The notes beneath the pieces were generated by a model. The model did not search any database, was not told the DNA's origin, and saw only the letters and a list, made by a program, of their open reading frames with translations. 11,794 nt of DNA from NCBI GenBank assembly GCA_000697335.1, contig JNEM01016761.1, forward strand, positions 1 to 11,794. The letters are read 5' to 3'. Every line of letters starts with the position of its first letter. Position 1 is the stretch's first letter. The position numbers were made by a program, and so were the translations under genes. The stretch is from Conidiobolus incongruus B7586. Lineage: Eukaryota > Entomophthoromycota > Entomophthoromycetes > Entomophthorales > Conidiobolaceae. Shown one piece after another: positions 1 through 9,546 of the stretch.

Positions 1-2150
1 CTATATTCTATAATTTATTTTTTATAAACCTAAATTAATTATCATTAATTACTTTATTTTTGTTATTATAATTGGTTTAATTTTAAATGCAAAGAAATAA
101 GTATACTATATAAATATATTAGAAAAAATATTAATAATAGATAATTTGCTTCGTTTATTAAATAATTCAATAGTTTCACCCAAATTATAAATTGATAGGT
201 GGCTTTGTATATTTGATTCAGTCAACAATATTCAGATTTTATTAATTTATTTTTAAAAAGAGCTCTGATCACAATTAAATTAATTAATAATATAGCTTAT
301 TTTGAAAAGGACTTAATATGTTAATCATATACTTAATTATATATATGACTTGAATAATAATATATTATAAAAGTTTTATTGTAAAAAATTTATAAATAAT
401 TGAGTATAGTAATATTATTTTATTAAACTAAATGGAATTATTAAATTATCCAATATTAATTTTTGTTTGATTTATTATTTGCTATATAAAATATATTTAA
501 GTAAATAAGCAAGAATTATTTATTATAATGAATTTAAATATCATCTGATAAATCTTATTAAACCAATATTCAAATTATTATAATTTATAGATATTTATTT
601 ATAATATTACCTTGAATTTAAAATAATGGAAATTTTTTAATTTTTGATCTTTTAATTATATTATTAGTTTGAAATAAATAAATATATACAAAGTTAATAG
701 GAAATTATATATTTTTAATATATATATATATATATATAATAGTTTTTTAATTAAAAAATTAACTTTTTAAAATTAATAATTTAATTTAATTATATTTAAA
801 TTTAATAATAATTATCAAAAGTTTTTTATTTTGGTATTATTAAAATTTAAATATAAGTTTATTAAAATTATTTAAAATTTATAAATAGCTTTGAATAATG
901 AAATATTATTTAAATTTATAATTTATTATTAGATAAATTATTTTAAGATTAAAAGAGAAATTATCTAAAACCTGTTAAAATTTCAAAAACTAACTTTAAT
1001 TATTATTCTTTTTATTATTAATAAAGTAGAAAAATATATTAAAAAATACCTTTTAATTTCAATTTAAAATTAATCTAAGTATTTTAATATTAGTTTTACA
1101 AATATTTTATATATATTAAAATTTAAAGTTTAAACTTTAATTAATAAATAAAAATAAAAATAAATACCTTAAATTTAATTAAAGGTTAATAAATTAAAGT
1201 AATTATTCTTAAATAAAACTAGTTAAAATATTAAAAGAAGTTTAAACTTTTATAGCAAATAATTATAATTAATGAATCTTAAATCTTTATATATAATCTT
1301 AAATTAAAAGATAAATTAAAATATTAAATTAAATTAAATTTACCTTTTTTACAAATCCCTATAAATAAATATTTTATTAATAAGTGAATATTAATTATTA
1401 TAATAAATTATAATAATATATGCTACTTTTATTTAATTTTTAAAAGAAAATTAATTAATAGTAAACATTATATTGTTTTTTAAATAAAATTATTTTTAAT
1501 TAATATTCTTAATATAATTTAAGAGGGTTTATTATTTTATATGATGATTGTAAAATATATAAATCTAAAGTTATAAAAAACTTTCTAATTAAAAATAACT
1601 GGAAAAAACTACTACATTTAATATATTCTTTAGATTATAACTTATATAATTATAATTACTTTAAGCAATTAAAAAACTAGCTTATAAGAAAGAAAATTTT
1701 TATAAGAAAATTTAATTGGTTTGTGAAATATTAAATTTTAGTCTTTAATAAAAAGAATTATTTTTTGAATGTTAGAAGTTTATTAAAAATATAGCAAAAA
1801 GTTATTAATAATAAAACAAACTATTAAATTTATATTATATATTAAAATGTTTATTTATTTTTAATCACAAAAAATTCCCATTATTAAAAATACAAAGTAA
1901 TATTTCAATCTGATTTAAATTATTTTGTATTAATTAAAAATCATTATTCTACTTGAATTTTAGTAGTGTTTTTGAAAACATCCTAAATAAATTAATATAG
2001 GTGTGAAATTTTCATTTGCTTACATAGCTTATTAAAATAATTAAAGGCAAATTTTGTCCACCCATTAATTAAAATATAATAATTTAGATTATCTAGTTAT
2101 ATGAAATTGGAGATGATTATAATAATGTAAGCAATAAAAAGATTATTCAT
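1..2150. other. AT-rich gene-poor region
   Basis: About 2.1 kb of roughly 12-18% G+C with dense stops in all frames. I see no open frame of protein-like composition, no tRNA and no conserved motif. It contains a short TA microsatellite and a few AT palindromes, which are expected by chance at this composition. G+C rises gradually from about 1980, approaching the decayed gene that starts on the minus strand further right. It resembles the AT-rich intergenic DNA typical of some early-diverging fungi. Confidence 0.75.
719..738. repeat. (TA)10 microsatellite
   Basis: Ten uninterrupted TA units in an AT-rich setting. No function is implied. The tract is likely to vary in length between isolates and to be error-prone in sequencing. 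Confidence 0.9.
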
Positions 2151-2309
2151 TTTATCTTAGCTTTGTTTATTCTTCATTTTCAATGGCAGAATTGAGCTAT
2201 ATTATCAAATTGATTGGCATCAGGAAATGTCTTTGTCAATGAATTATATAGTTATTTACTCAGGAATTGACTCAATTGGTCAATATAAATGATATAAGTA
2301 GATTAGGAA

Positions 2310-4307
2310 TCAGTAAAAATGGTACAGTTGGCAAGCTGGATTATTTGTAATATAATGTTGGGGATGAGTAAGAACCTTAGATAAATTGGTATCGGCTAAA
2401 TGCTGCTGAATGATCTTGATAAGGGCGTTAATCTGTTTAGATTTAGAGAGATCGAGTACATCTTCAAAAAGCGCAGTTGTACAGAGAGAATAGTTGTTGT
2501 CATAGTTGCGAACAATGTTTTCAAGGCAGTTAGAGCATGGGTTTTGAGTACAAATAGTTGTGATGGGCTTTTCAACAAGTTACAAATAAATTGGGCAATT
2601 GAATTTTGCTACTTTTTCTAATTCAATGATGTTCTTCGCAGGAACATCAATAATTTCATTCCAGATACGGGAGTTTCAGCTATGTTGTAAAATTAATTCT
2701 CGAGGTTTAGGAATTTGATATTTAGCAACTTGGGATTATGATAAAGTAGGCGTGGCAGTGATAGTAAAAGCAGTTTATCAATTGAAGAATTTTGATCCTG
2801 AGCATAAATTTGCGCTTGAAATCACCAAGATAGGATTTTGAGCTTTCTTCTCTAGTAGTATTATCAAATTTCTTGAAACCTCTGTCGCGTTTAGTCGCCT
2901 TTGATCTGATGGTGACTGCATTCGCAGTAGGTTTGGGTTCTAATCCAAATTCATTAGTTCGTTTCTTTCCTTCTTCAGTCCATGGTCCTAGTTCGTCATC
3001 ATCACGACGATAGTAGGCGCGTTGATAGGAGTGAGTTTAAAAGCATAAATTAATACAAATATCTGTAATTTACTCGAACAATAAAATGGCGTTGACTACG
3101 CTCAGGCAAGTATTTAAGAAGTTTGCAAAGACCGTCGTATCTGTTACTAGATCCAAAATCATACTTGGGATGATGTTGGTTTAATTTGTAATTTCTAACT
3201 ACTCTCACAGGTTTACTCTTTCCCCAGTTACGAGCTGTAGCACAATTTCTAGCATCAACAAGAGCATCGCAATTAAGAGCAGATTCCAAGTTAAATTTTG
3301 ATAAAACTTGATTGCTGTTTTGTTCGGCTGTATGCTTGTTTCTAGAAAGATCTTGATCTCCAGATCTAGTGTAATAAAAGCTCATCCTCATCTTCATAAC
3401 CGCCAGCTAAGACATTTGAAATTGAGCCATTCTCAGCGGTTTCAGCTATTCCGGCTACATGAGAGTGATGTACACCAGATCCGGAAGCCTATATACGGAA
3501 TTCAGGTCAAGATCCAGCAGGAAAACAGGAAATCTTACCAATATGAGCTGGTGGAACAATTAAGTAATTTTCCAAAACATCTGCAGTGGCCATTCAATTA
3601 TACCAGACGCGCTTGGCATGGTTTGTCAGTGTTTTCACAGACTTTCCTGCACCAATGATCGAACTAGGATCATTATAGCAGTCGTGGCAGTACCAATCAT
3701 AACCTGGAATCTTCTCAAACTCTGTACGTAAACAGTAAATATGGAAGTACATTTGACATTCCTCACAAATAGGTTGCATGAAAGGATCTGACTTTTTGGA
3801 GAAAACATTGCAACCACAGTTATTGCAGCCAAAGATATCCTTATTATCACAACGAGGGCAATCTTCTTGAGGAGTAGCATCAAAGTCAATTCCCAAATCA
3901 GCTAACATTTCGGAACCTTCGGTCTTGACATCGATTTCAGTCTTGACTTGAGTTTTGGCATTTGACTCAGTAGGTTCAGAGGATGGTGCAGCAGTATTTT
4001 CTTTGACTTCTTTCTTAGTTGCTTGAATGATTTCAAGCTTGTAATGGAGTAAAGTGGCAGCATTATACTTGACATTGGAAGGGTATAAGGTAAATTTATT
4101 TTCGAAGTAATATTTTATAATAAACTAAAATTTTCTACTTGACAAGCTTTTCCAAGCCAATTTAAATCACCATTATAAAATAGCAGAATCTCCTTCAAAA
4201 TCAAGACCTAATAATATCATAATTATTTTCCTTAATTGAGAAATTGACTTAGTTGGATCAGATGTTAATTGATAAGTTTGGTTTTCATATTTTGAATTAA
4301 GCTTCAT
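2310..4307 (-). pseudogene. UHRF1-like: decayed UHRF1-like E3 ubiquitin ligase (UBL-PHD-SRA-RING)
   Basis: Relatives bind hemimethylated CpG through the SRA domain and histone H3 through the PHD finger, and ubiquitinate H3 through the RING, in the nucleus. In order: an ATG at 4307 opens a ubiquitin-like stretch (LFYNG, LGKACQ) that changes frame near 4175. A pre-PHD/PHD zinc finger lies at 3860-3678 (CPRC, CEEC, FHIYC, WYCHDC). An SRA domain spans about 3608-2970 (SGVHHSHVAGI, VLAGGYED, HTAEQ, KPVRVVRN, NRYDG, RRDDDE, GPW). A linker is followed by SRIWNE and a RING at about 2597-2460 (EKPITTIC, NPCSNCLE). Breaks: TGA at 3594-3596 and 3507-3509, TAG at 3489-3491, a frame change near 3380-3397, further frame trouble in the linker, TGA at 2676-2678 and TAA at 2580-2582. 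RING zinc ligands are also lost. The spacing between UBL and PHD leaves little room for a tandem Tudor domain. Conceptual length is about 650 residues against about 790 in human UHRF1. The end could lie further left, towards 2150, because base composition stays raised there. Confidence 0.88.
3022..3073 (-). other. intron remnant in the UHRF1-like pseudogene, acceptor lost
   Basis: The SRA reading frame runs in phase 0 to ...HFIVR at 3074, followed by a donor GTAAAT identical to donors in the neighbouring exchanger gene. Homology resumes at 3021 with RAYYRRDDDE, matching the human WRYLLRRDDDE segment. The 52-nt gap equals the size of the exchanger's introns. It ends in AA where AG would be needed, so the acceptor appears mutated G to A. 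An intron in place argues against a retro-copied pseudogene. Confidence 0.65.
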
Positions 4308-5364
4308 GATCAGTTCATAAAATATATTAAAATCAAATTTTTAATGAACTTTGAGTCTATAACTATTAATTATTCAAATTTAATTTCTCGTCAATTTTAA
4401 CCAATGCTGAGTGATAACACGAACATTAATTTTTTTACTTTGAAAATAATAATGAGTATAGCTATTCATTTATTGGTGAATTTCAATTCTAATATTGTTA
4501 GCTATAAAACAATAAATATAATTAGGTAATAAAAATCTGTTTTGAATTGAAGCCAGATATAATGAATAGAAACATTAAAATTTATTGAATTAATGTCAGA
4601 AATAAATTTATTTAACTAATAAAATATATATAAATTATATATTAAGCTTAGAATTTATAGCTGAATTGGTTTATACATAAGTCAATTTTAAATCATATCT
4701 TTTGCAATGAATATTATTAAAAATGTATCCGAGGTTATAATTAATAAATTAAACATTTTAAAAATATATCTGTGTCTAGAAAGTTTAAAATTTTGATTTC
4801 TTTTTATAGAAATATAGTGATTAATCAAAATTTTTAATTTATTTTGAAATATTATTTCATAGCATATTCAATTGAAGAGGTTTTGTAAAATTTCAAATAA
4901 ATGATTGATTAAATTAACTTTATTTAAATGATCAATTATAAACATCTATTAAATATCTTTTATTTAGATATTATTATTAAGTCCTATAGTCACATTATTT
5001 TATTTGATATTATTTCAATGGTATTTCATTATTCATATAAATATAATGTTAGGCAACTCTGAAGGGAATAAAATAAATTAAAAAAGTTTTCTAAGAATCA
5101 AGATCAAAAATTATTTATTTGATAATCAAATTTCTAATATTATTTTAAAATAATATAATATATTTAATATATAAAACATATTTATAATAGAATGTCTATG
5201 TCATTTTTTAAGATTCATCATCACTTTTATTATTTAATAATATACTATTTTATATGATTGTATTATCTGCATTAAGTGTGTGAATGTGCTAAAATTGTGA
5301 ATAACATATTTTACTCTTTATACAAATGAAGATTTAATTATAAAAAATTTAGTATTATGTAAAA
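4308..5364. other. AT-rich intergenic spacer
   Basis: About 1.06 kb between the 5' end of the UHRF1-like pseudogene and the stop codon of the exchanger gene. It should contain the exchanger's 3' UTR and the former promoter of the pseudogene. I see no open frame, RNA gene, repeat or clear promoter or polyadenylation motif that stands out from the AT background. Confidence 0.6.
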
Positions 5365-7297
5365 TTAAATATGAGGTTCTTCATCAGATAATATTTCTAA
5401 GCTCGCATGGTTTTGAAATTGTTGAGGTGATGGAAGTAGAGGCGGTGTGGGAGTCTGACCTGAAGTATTTTCAACAGCCAGTGAATTCCTAGCTTTAGTG
5501 AAGATAGGCTTGAGATAAGTATCATCGATATTCTGGAACCAATTATCATCCCGATCCTCTTCTGTATAATGATTACTTGAAATAGAAAGTCTTTCGGGAA
5601 GGCGTGAATCAATTTGTTCTTCAGGAGATTCATTAGTTCTGAATTGAGTATAATCAAATTCTAAATCACTATCATCATCATAGTCGTCTGTCACACCAGT
5701 TTGTATATTGAATTTCTTCATTGCAAATGGAGTAGTGCCACCTAAAATCACCACTGTGATGACCACAATAATCAAAATAGTGCTTCTCATTAAAGCTGCA
5801 TTAGGCGAAGTGACTTCCATGGCCAAAGCAAAACTGACAGCGCCCCTTAATCCAGCCCAAAAAAGCATGACCTGGTAATTGAATGGAATTGCTGGTTTAA
5901 CTTGGAATGGTCTGAGTCTTTTAACCACAAAATTAATGATTGAAGAAATAGGAAATATAGATGCTGATCTACTGACTAAAATGGCAATCAAAGTGAATAT
6001 AATCAAAATGGCGCTATATGTTTCTCCTTCTTTAGTAGCAAGAGTAACTCCCAAATATATAAATATAAAATTTTCCGAAAGTTGGGCTAAGATTCCAAAC
6101 ATATACTTGGTACTGCGTTGTGATTTTGGTGAAAGATTATCATATGCATAATGTCTCAATATAATGCTACAAAATAATAGTGAAACAATAGCTATATTTA
6201 CAGGTTAATAAATTTGATTTCAAAAGTTAAAGTTAAACCGCTTACCTGACATATGAACTGCATTGGAGAAAAAGTATGTACCATAGGCAATAAGAGTAAT
6301 AATGCAAGCCTCGGTACCAGGGAATTCATGAAGTTTAGTGAATTTCAATAATAAAGCTGTTCCAAGCCCTGAAAATACGCCAATAGTCAAAGACCCGAAA
6401 AATACTGTAAAGAAATATATAGTTCCTTCTATTAAATCTGAAAAGTGGAGCTCTCTACCCACCATACTATGTAATGACCTATAAAATAATAGTACAATTT
6501 AGTGGATATCTATGAATATAATTATCGATAATATTTACTCAAACAAGACAATGGCTACAGAGTCATTGAGCATACTCTCTCCAAAGATGATAAAGTATAA
6601 GCTTGGTTCAACTTTTAGTTGATTAAAAATTGAAATAATAGTCACAGGATCAGTAGACGACAAAATGGAACCAAATATCCAGCATTCGACCCAGCTCATA
6701 TTAAGACCACCAATACCTGTTAAAACAACCAAATAAACGAGAATCCTTCAAAATAAATTCATATTAGTAATCAATTTGTGAAAGATAATTTAATAGATTT
6801 ACGCAATCACTAAAGAGGAAACAAAAGTACCAAAAAACGCAAAAGTTAAAATATACCCAAAATGATCAAAAAATTTTTGCTAAATAAAATTAATACAAGC
6901 TTAAAGTATTATAAAATTAAAATTTGTTACCCTTTTTAATTCATAACCTGAATTCAAAATAATTGGTGGAAGAAGTAAGTTAAAAAAATAAGTATATTTA
7001 AAGGTGACCATGTTTTGTACTTCGTGACTGTCTGTTAATCGAATAATAAAACCCACAGCCATTCCTATATGAAAATTATAAATATTTTACAAAGAATGGT
7101 TGAATGCTGATCAATTTACCTGTAAAAATAGAAATTACAGTTTCATGAATAATTCTGATTTTCTTAATTTGAAGGAAATAGCTACTCAGTAATGTTAAGA
7201 TTAGGAGCGTTGTAAGGATTAATAGAGCCCACGAGCTGTAGAGTTCGGCGTCTTGTGGCTCTATATCAACCGAAGTTGAAGAGTCCTGAGAGTTCAT
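5365..7297 (-). CDS. NHX1: endosomal/vacuolar Na+(K+)/H+ exchanger, NHX1 type, six exons
   Basis: Antiporter of the CPA1/NHE family that exchanges cytosolic Na+ or K+ for luminal H+ in endosomal or vacuolar membranes. Exons (minus strand): 7297-7120, 7064-6931, 6879-6803, 6745-6539, 6478-6246, 6191-5365. The introns are 51-60 nt, begin GTAA and end AG, and the joined frame of 551 residues has no breaks. Family marks: SSYFLQIKKIRIIHETV (about 38-54), FFNLLLPPIIL inhibitor-site motif (86-96), STDPVT (160-165), FGESMLNDSVAIVLFE with the N190-D191 pair of the ion site (184-199), AQLSENFIFIYLG, and LFWAGLRGAVSFALA around 390. About 10-12 membrane segments are expected, then an acidic tail (about 444-456) and a Ser/Pro/Gln-rich cytosolic end. 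The start is supported by an in-frame TAA two codons upstream and by the family-typical N-terminus. Length is normal for fungal NHX1. The junction at exon 5/6 gives HMSAIVS where relatives have HMSGIVS. Confidence 0.95.
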
Positions 7298-7960
7298 TGA
7301 TTATTTAATCTGTTAAATTTTTATTTTGTTATGTAGTATTAATTTAGTGATTGGTATATTATAAAAATCTGAAGATATGTTTTTTATCAAGGCTGTTTTG
7401 AATATTTATATGTATATATTATTAATTGATCACTGATTTTTTATTAAATTAATAGGATTAATAAGTAATTTATACTGATATTAATTAATGGAATTGTCAA
7501 GTTGATAAATTTGATTGGTTAATTTGACAGACTATATTGAATATCATTAATCTTATGATATCATATTTATTCTAATTAGAGCAACAAATCAGACAAGTAA
7601 AAACAATTCTAAAACGAAATTAATATAATATATGGGTTAACATGAAATTTCAATTGTTGAGCTGATCATATACCATATACTTCATGTATTTTGCCGTTTG
7701 GCTAATATCAATCATACTTGAGTGTGGGGATGAATATGATGGAGATTTTTACCATCATTTCTAAATTTTGAAATACTCTGTGATTTGGTATTTCGATAAA
7801 AACGTCAAAAATGATAAATTTTATTGATATCAAACAAGGAGTTTCAAGATAATATTTATATTTTATGTTATTCAAATAGCATGCAATTGATTTTATTGTT
7901 CCCGAAATTTCCAATAGTTATGAGAATGCCTATCAATATTTAATCAAGGCCTAGATAAAC
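7298..7960. other. 5' flank of NHX1, no gene seen
   Basis: About 660 nt upstream of the exchanger start; it should hold its promoter and 5' UTR. An in-frame TAA lies two codons before the ATG. The stretch 7650-7930 is less AT-rich than the deep intergenic DNA and contains a 68-codon minus-strand frame (7914-7708) with no family resemblance that I recognise. It may be a remnant of older sequence, but nothing supports calling it a gene. Confidence 0.5.
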
Positions 7961-8338
7961 AATAACATGTAGCACAGATACTTGGATACTATTTTACAAA
8001 AGTATTGTGTTTCAAACAATATAACAACACGCCTTGAGAAAGCCGTGTCCAGAGTAGTTTAAGTAAAGGAAAGAGATTTGGGGAATTCCAGGTAAATGTT
8101 AGGGAGATAGGGGATTTATTGATTTAAGTCAAATAGCTGGGAGGACCCAGACCGAACTCTTCCTGTTGAGGATAGCTCTAATTCCGGGTTTTATATAGTG
8201 TGGGTTGGGTAACATAATTCATGAGATTATCCGGTGACTTGCATCATCGGCCAATTAAAAGATAGAGCAAGAGCAGATGGTATGTGAGGGAGAAATGACT
8301 TTAACATTAGGTTGATGTAAAGATACTTAGGTAGAAAG

Positions 8339-8352
8339 GAGTCACCTGACTC
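8339..8352. other. short hairpin, 5-bp stem
   Basis: GAGTC, four-base loop ACCT, GACTC: a perfect 5-bp inverted repeat directly adjacent (one base) to the longer hairpin that follows. Alone it would be unremarkable; the pairing with its neighbour is what makes it worth recording. Confidence 0.5.
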
Positions 8353-8353
8353 G

Positions 8354-8382
8354 TGACAATAGTATTAAACGTACTATTGTCA
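8354..8382. other. perfect 11-bp hairpin with 7-nt loop
   Basis: TGACAATAGTA, loop TTAAACG, TACTATTGTCA. All 11 pairs match. The stem begins with TG and ends with CA and closes the GC-richer island on its right. It could be a stem of a non-coding RNA or an inverted-repeat remnant of an element. No run of T follows it on the + strand that would suggest a polymerase III or bacterial-type terminator. Confidence 0.8.
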
Positions 8383-8400
8383 TCCTTAGTCAAATATAAA

Positions 8401-9546
8401 CAATTCTGAGTATGTTTCTGCTTTATTTTGCAAGAACAAATTGGAAGTTTATTAACACGTCTTAAATATTGGGATAAAGCTAGAAAAGTTAAAATTATAT
8501 GAACTTCAAATGGATTTAAACTTTGCTTAGTCTATGATATCAAATAACTTTTTGTCATGGAGAAAACAATATGCAACCTCAAAACCCAATTATATTATAT
8601 ATAATCTTTTCAAAATGCAAAAAACAAAAGTTTAAACAAGTTCAATATCTTAAAAAAAGGTTCCTTTAGTATAAAATCATTAAAAAGATAAATCAGAACT
8701 CTATCATAAATAATATATTTTCTAAGTTTTATAAAAAATATTTAAAAGCACTACTATTGAAGTTATTTTTTTACTTTGAAAACTAGCTATACTTATTTGA
8801 GTTTTAGAATTTATTTATTTAAAAACAGTTATTAATTGTATTTCAGCTAAGAATATAATTTGATAAATTCAAATTATTTAAAACAAACAATATTAAGTTA
8901 TATTTAGAAGAAAGATCAGAAAAAATAAGAGTAAACTTATTTGTAATCAAATAAATTAATGATATATATTTAATTATAAAATAAAAATAATTATTTATAA
9001 AATAGTTTGGAATATTGAAATATAATATTAATCTATATTTTATCATGTTTAATAAGAAATATTATATTTAAAATATCCAAACAATAAAATCTATAATAAG
9101 TTATAAACTTATTATAATTGAATTACAATAAGGGAAAATAGAATTAAAACATCTACATTTGAAGTGAGCTAATCCAAATAATTAAAATATTGTTAGAAAA
9201 ATTTAATCATAACTTTTGTTTTTAATAAAAATTATTTAAATTAAATCAATTATGATTAATTTAATATCTTGTCTTTATTTATCTTTATTTGATATATTTA
9301 TATTTTCCATATATTTTATAAGTTTGAATTTGTAATTTAAATTATTAAATAATTAATTATTTTTCTTTTTAGTATGTGATAAATATGTGGTTATAATTAT
9401 TACTAGGTTTTTATAATAAGGTCAATATATTTTATAGAGTTTTATAAAAGTATTAGTGCAGAAATTAAGTAATGGCACAGTTTTAAAATTAAAATTAAAC
9501 AAATAAATTAATAAATAATATATAAAATTTAATGAATAATATAAAA
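8401..9546. other. AT-rich spacer left of the mariner
   Basis: About 1.1 kb of AT-rich DNA with no recognisable gene. A 67-codon minus-strand frame at 9046-8843 is made of I/L/N/Y/F codons expected from random AT-rich sequence. The segment nearest the transposase (about 9450-9546) should include one end of the mariner element, but no clear terminal inverted repeat could be matched with the other side. Confidence 0.55.

Larger units (their letters stand above)
7960..8400. other. GC-richer non-coding island of unknown nature
   Basis: By direct count 121 of the 300 bases at 8041-8340 are G or C (40%), against about 12-18% in the surrounding intergenic DNA, higher even than parts of the coding exons. 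Stops interrupt all six frames, so it is not coding in any obvious way. The + strand is purine-rich with G-runs (for example 8085-8115), and the right part holds two adjacent hairpins. I compared it by eye with tRNA, 5S, U1, U3, U6, SRP and RNase P signatures and saw no convincing match. Possibilities are a structured non-coding RNA gene or a fragment of an old repeat such as a solitary LTR. No terminal duplication could be established for the latter. Confidence 0.6.

Noticed and set aside
1123-1140. 18-bp palindrome TTAAAGTTTAAACTTTAA
   Set aside because: Such palindromes are expected at this AT content; nothing else marks the site.
2266-2284. ATTGAC...GTCAAT inverted repeat after the pseudogene
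   Set aside because: Six-base arms with a seven-base loop are too weak to call a terminator, and eukaryotic genes do not use such signals.
2400-2621. Plus-strand frame and the 60-codon minus-strand frame over the RING
   Set aside because: Both are shadows. The frame matching RING proteins (EKPITTIC...NPCSNCLE) is another minus-strand frame.
3308-3658. 116-codon plus-strand frame
   Set aside because: Antisense to the PHD/SRA region of the UHRF1-like pseudogene; no homology of its own.
5879-6151. 90-codon plus-strand frame
   Set aside because: Antisense shadow of NHX1 exon 6, whose minus-strand frame carries the conserved motifs.
7708-7914. 68-codon minus-strand frame
   Set aside because: No recognisable family, no intron or domain evidence, and I/F/K-rich composition typical of AT-rich non-coding DNA.
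7981-8400. tRNA, 5S, snRNA, SRP or RNase P RNA gene
   Set aside because: Short matches (for example TTACCTGG-like on the minus strand and ACTTGGAT on the plus strand) do not extend into the conserved cores of these RNAs.
7968-8459. Solitary LTR beginning TG and ending CA
   Set aside because: Several TG...CA pairs can be drawn but none is flanked by a matching 4-6 bp target duplication; left as one possible explanation for the GC-richer island.
8843-9046. 67-codon minus-strand frame
   Set aside because: Almost entirely I, L, N, Y, F and K codons in DNA of very low G+C; expected by chance.
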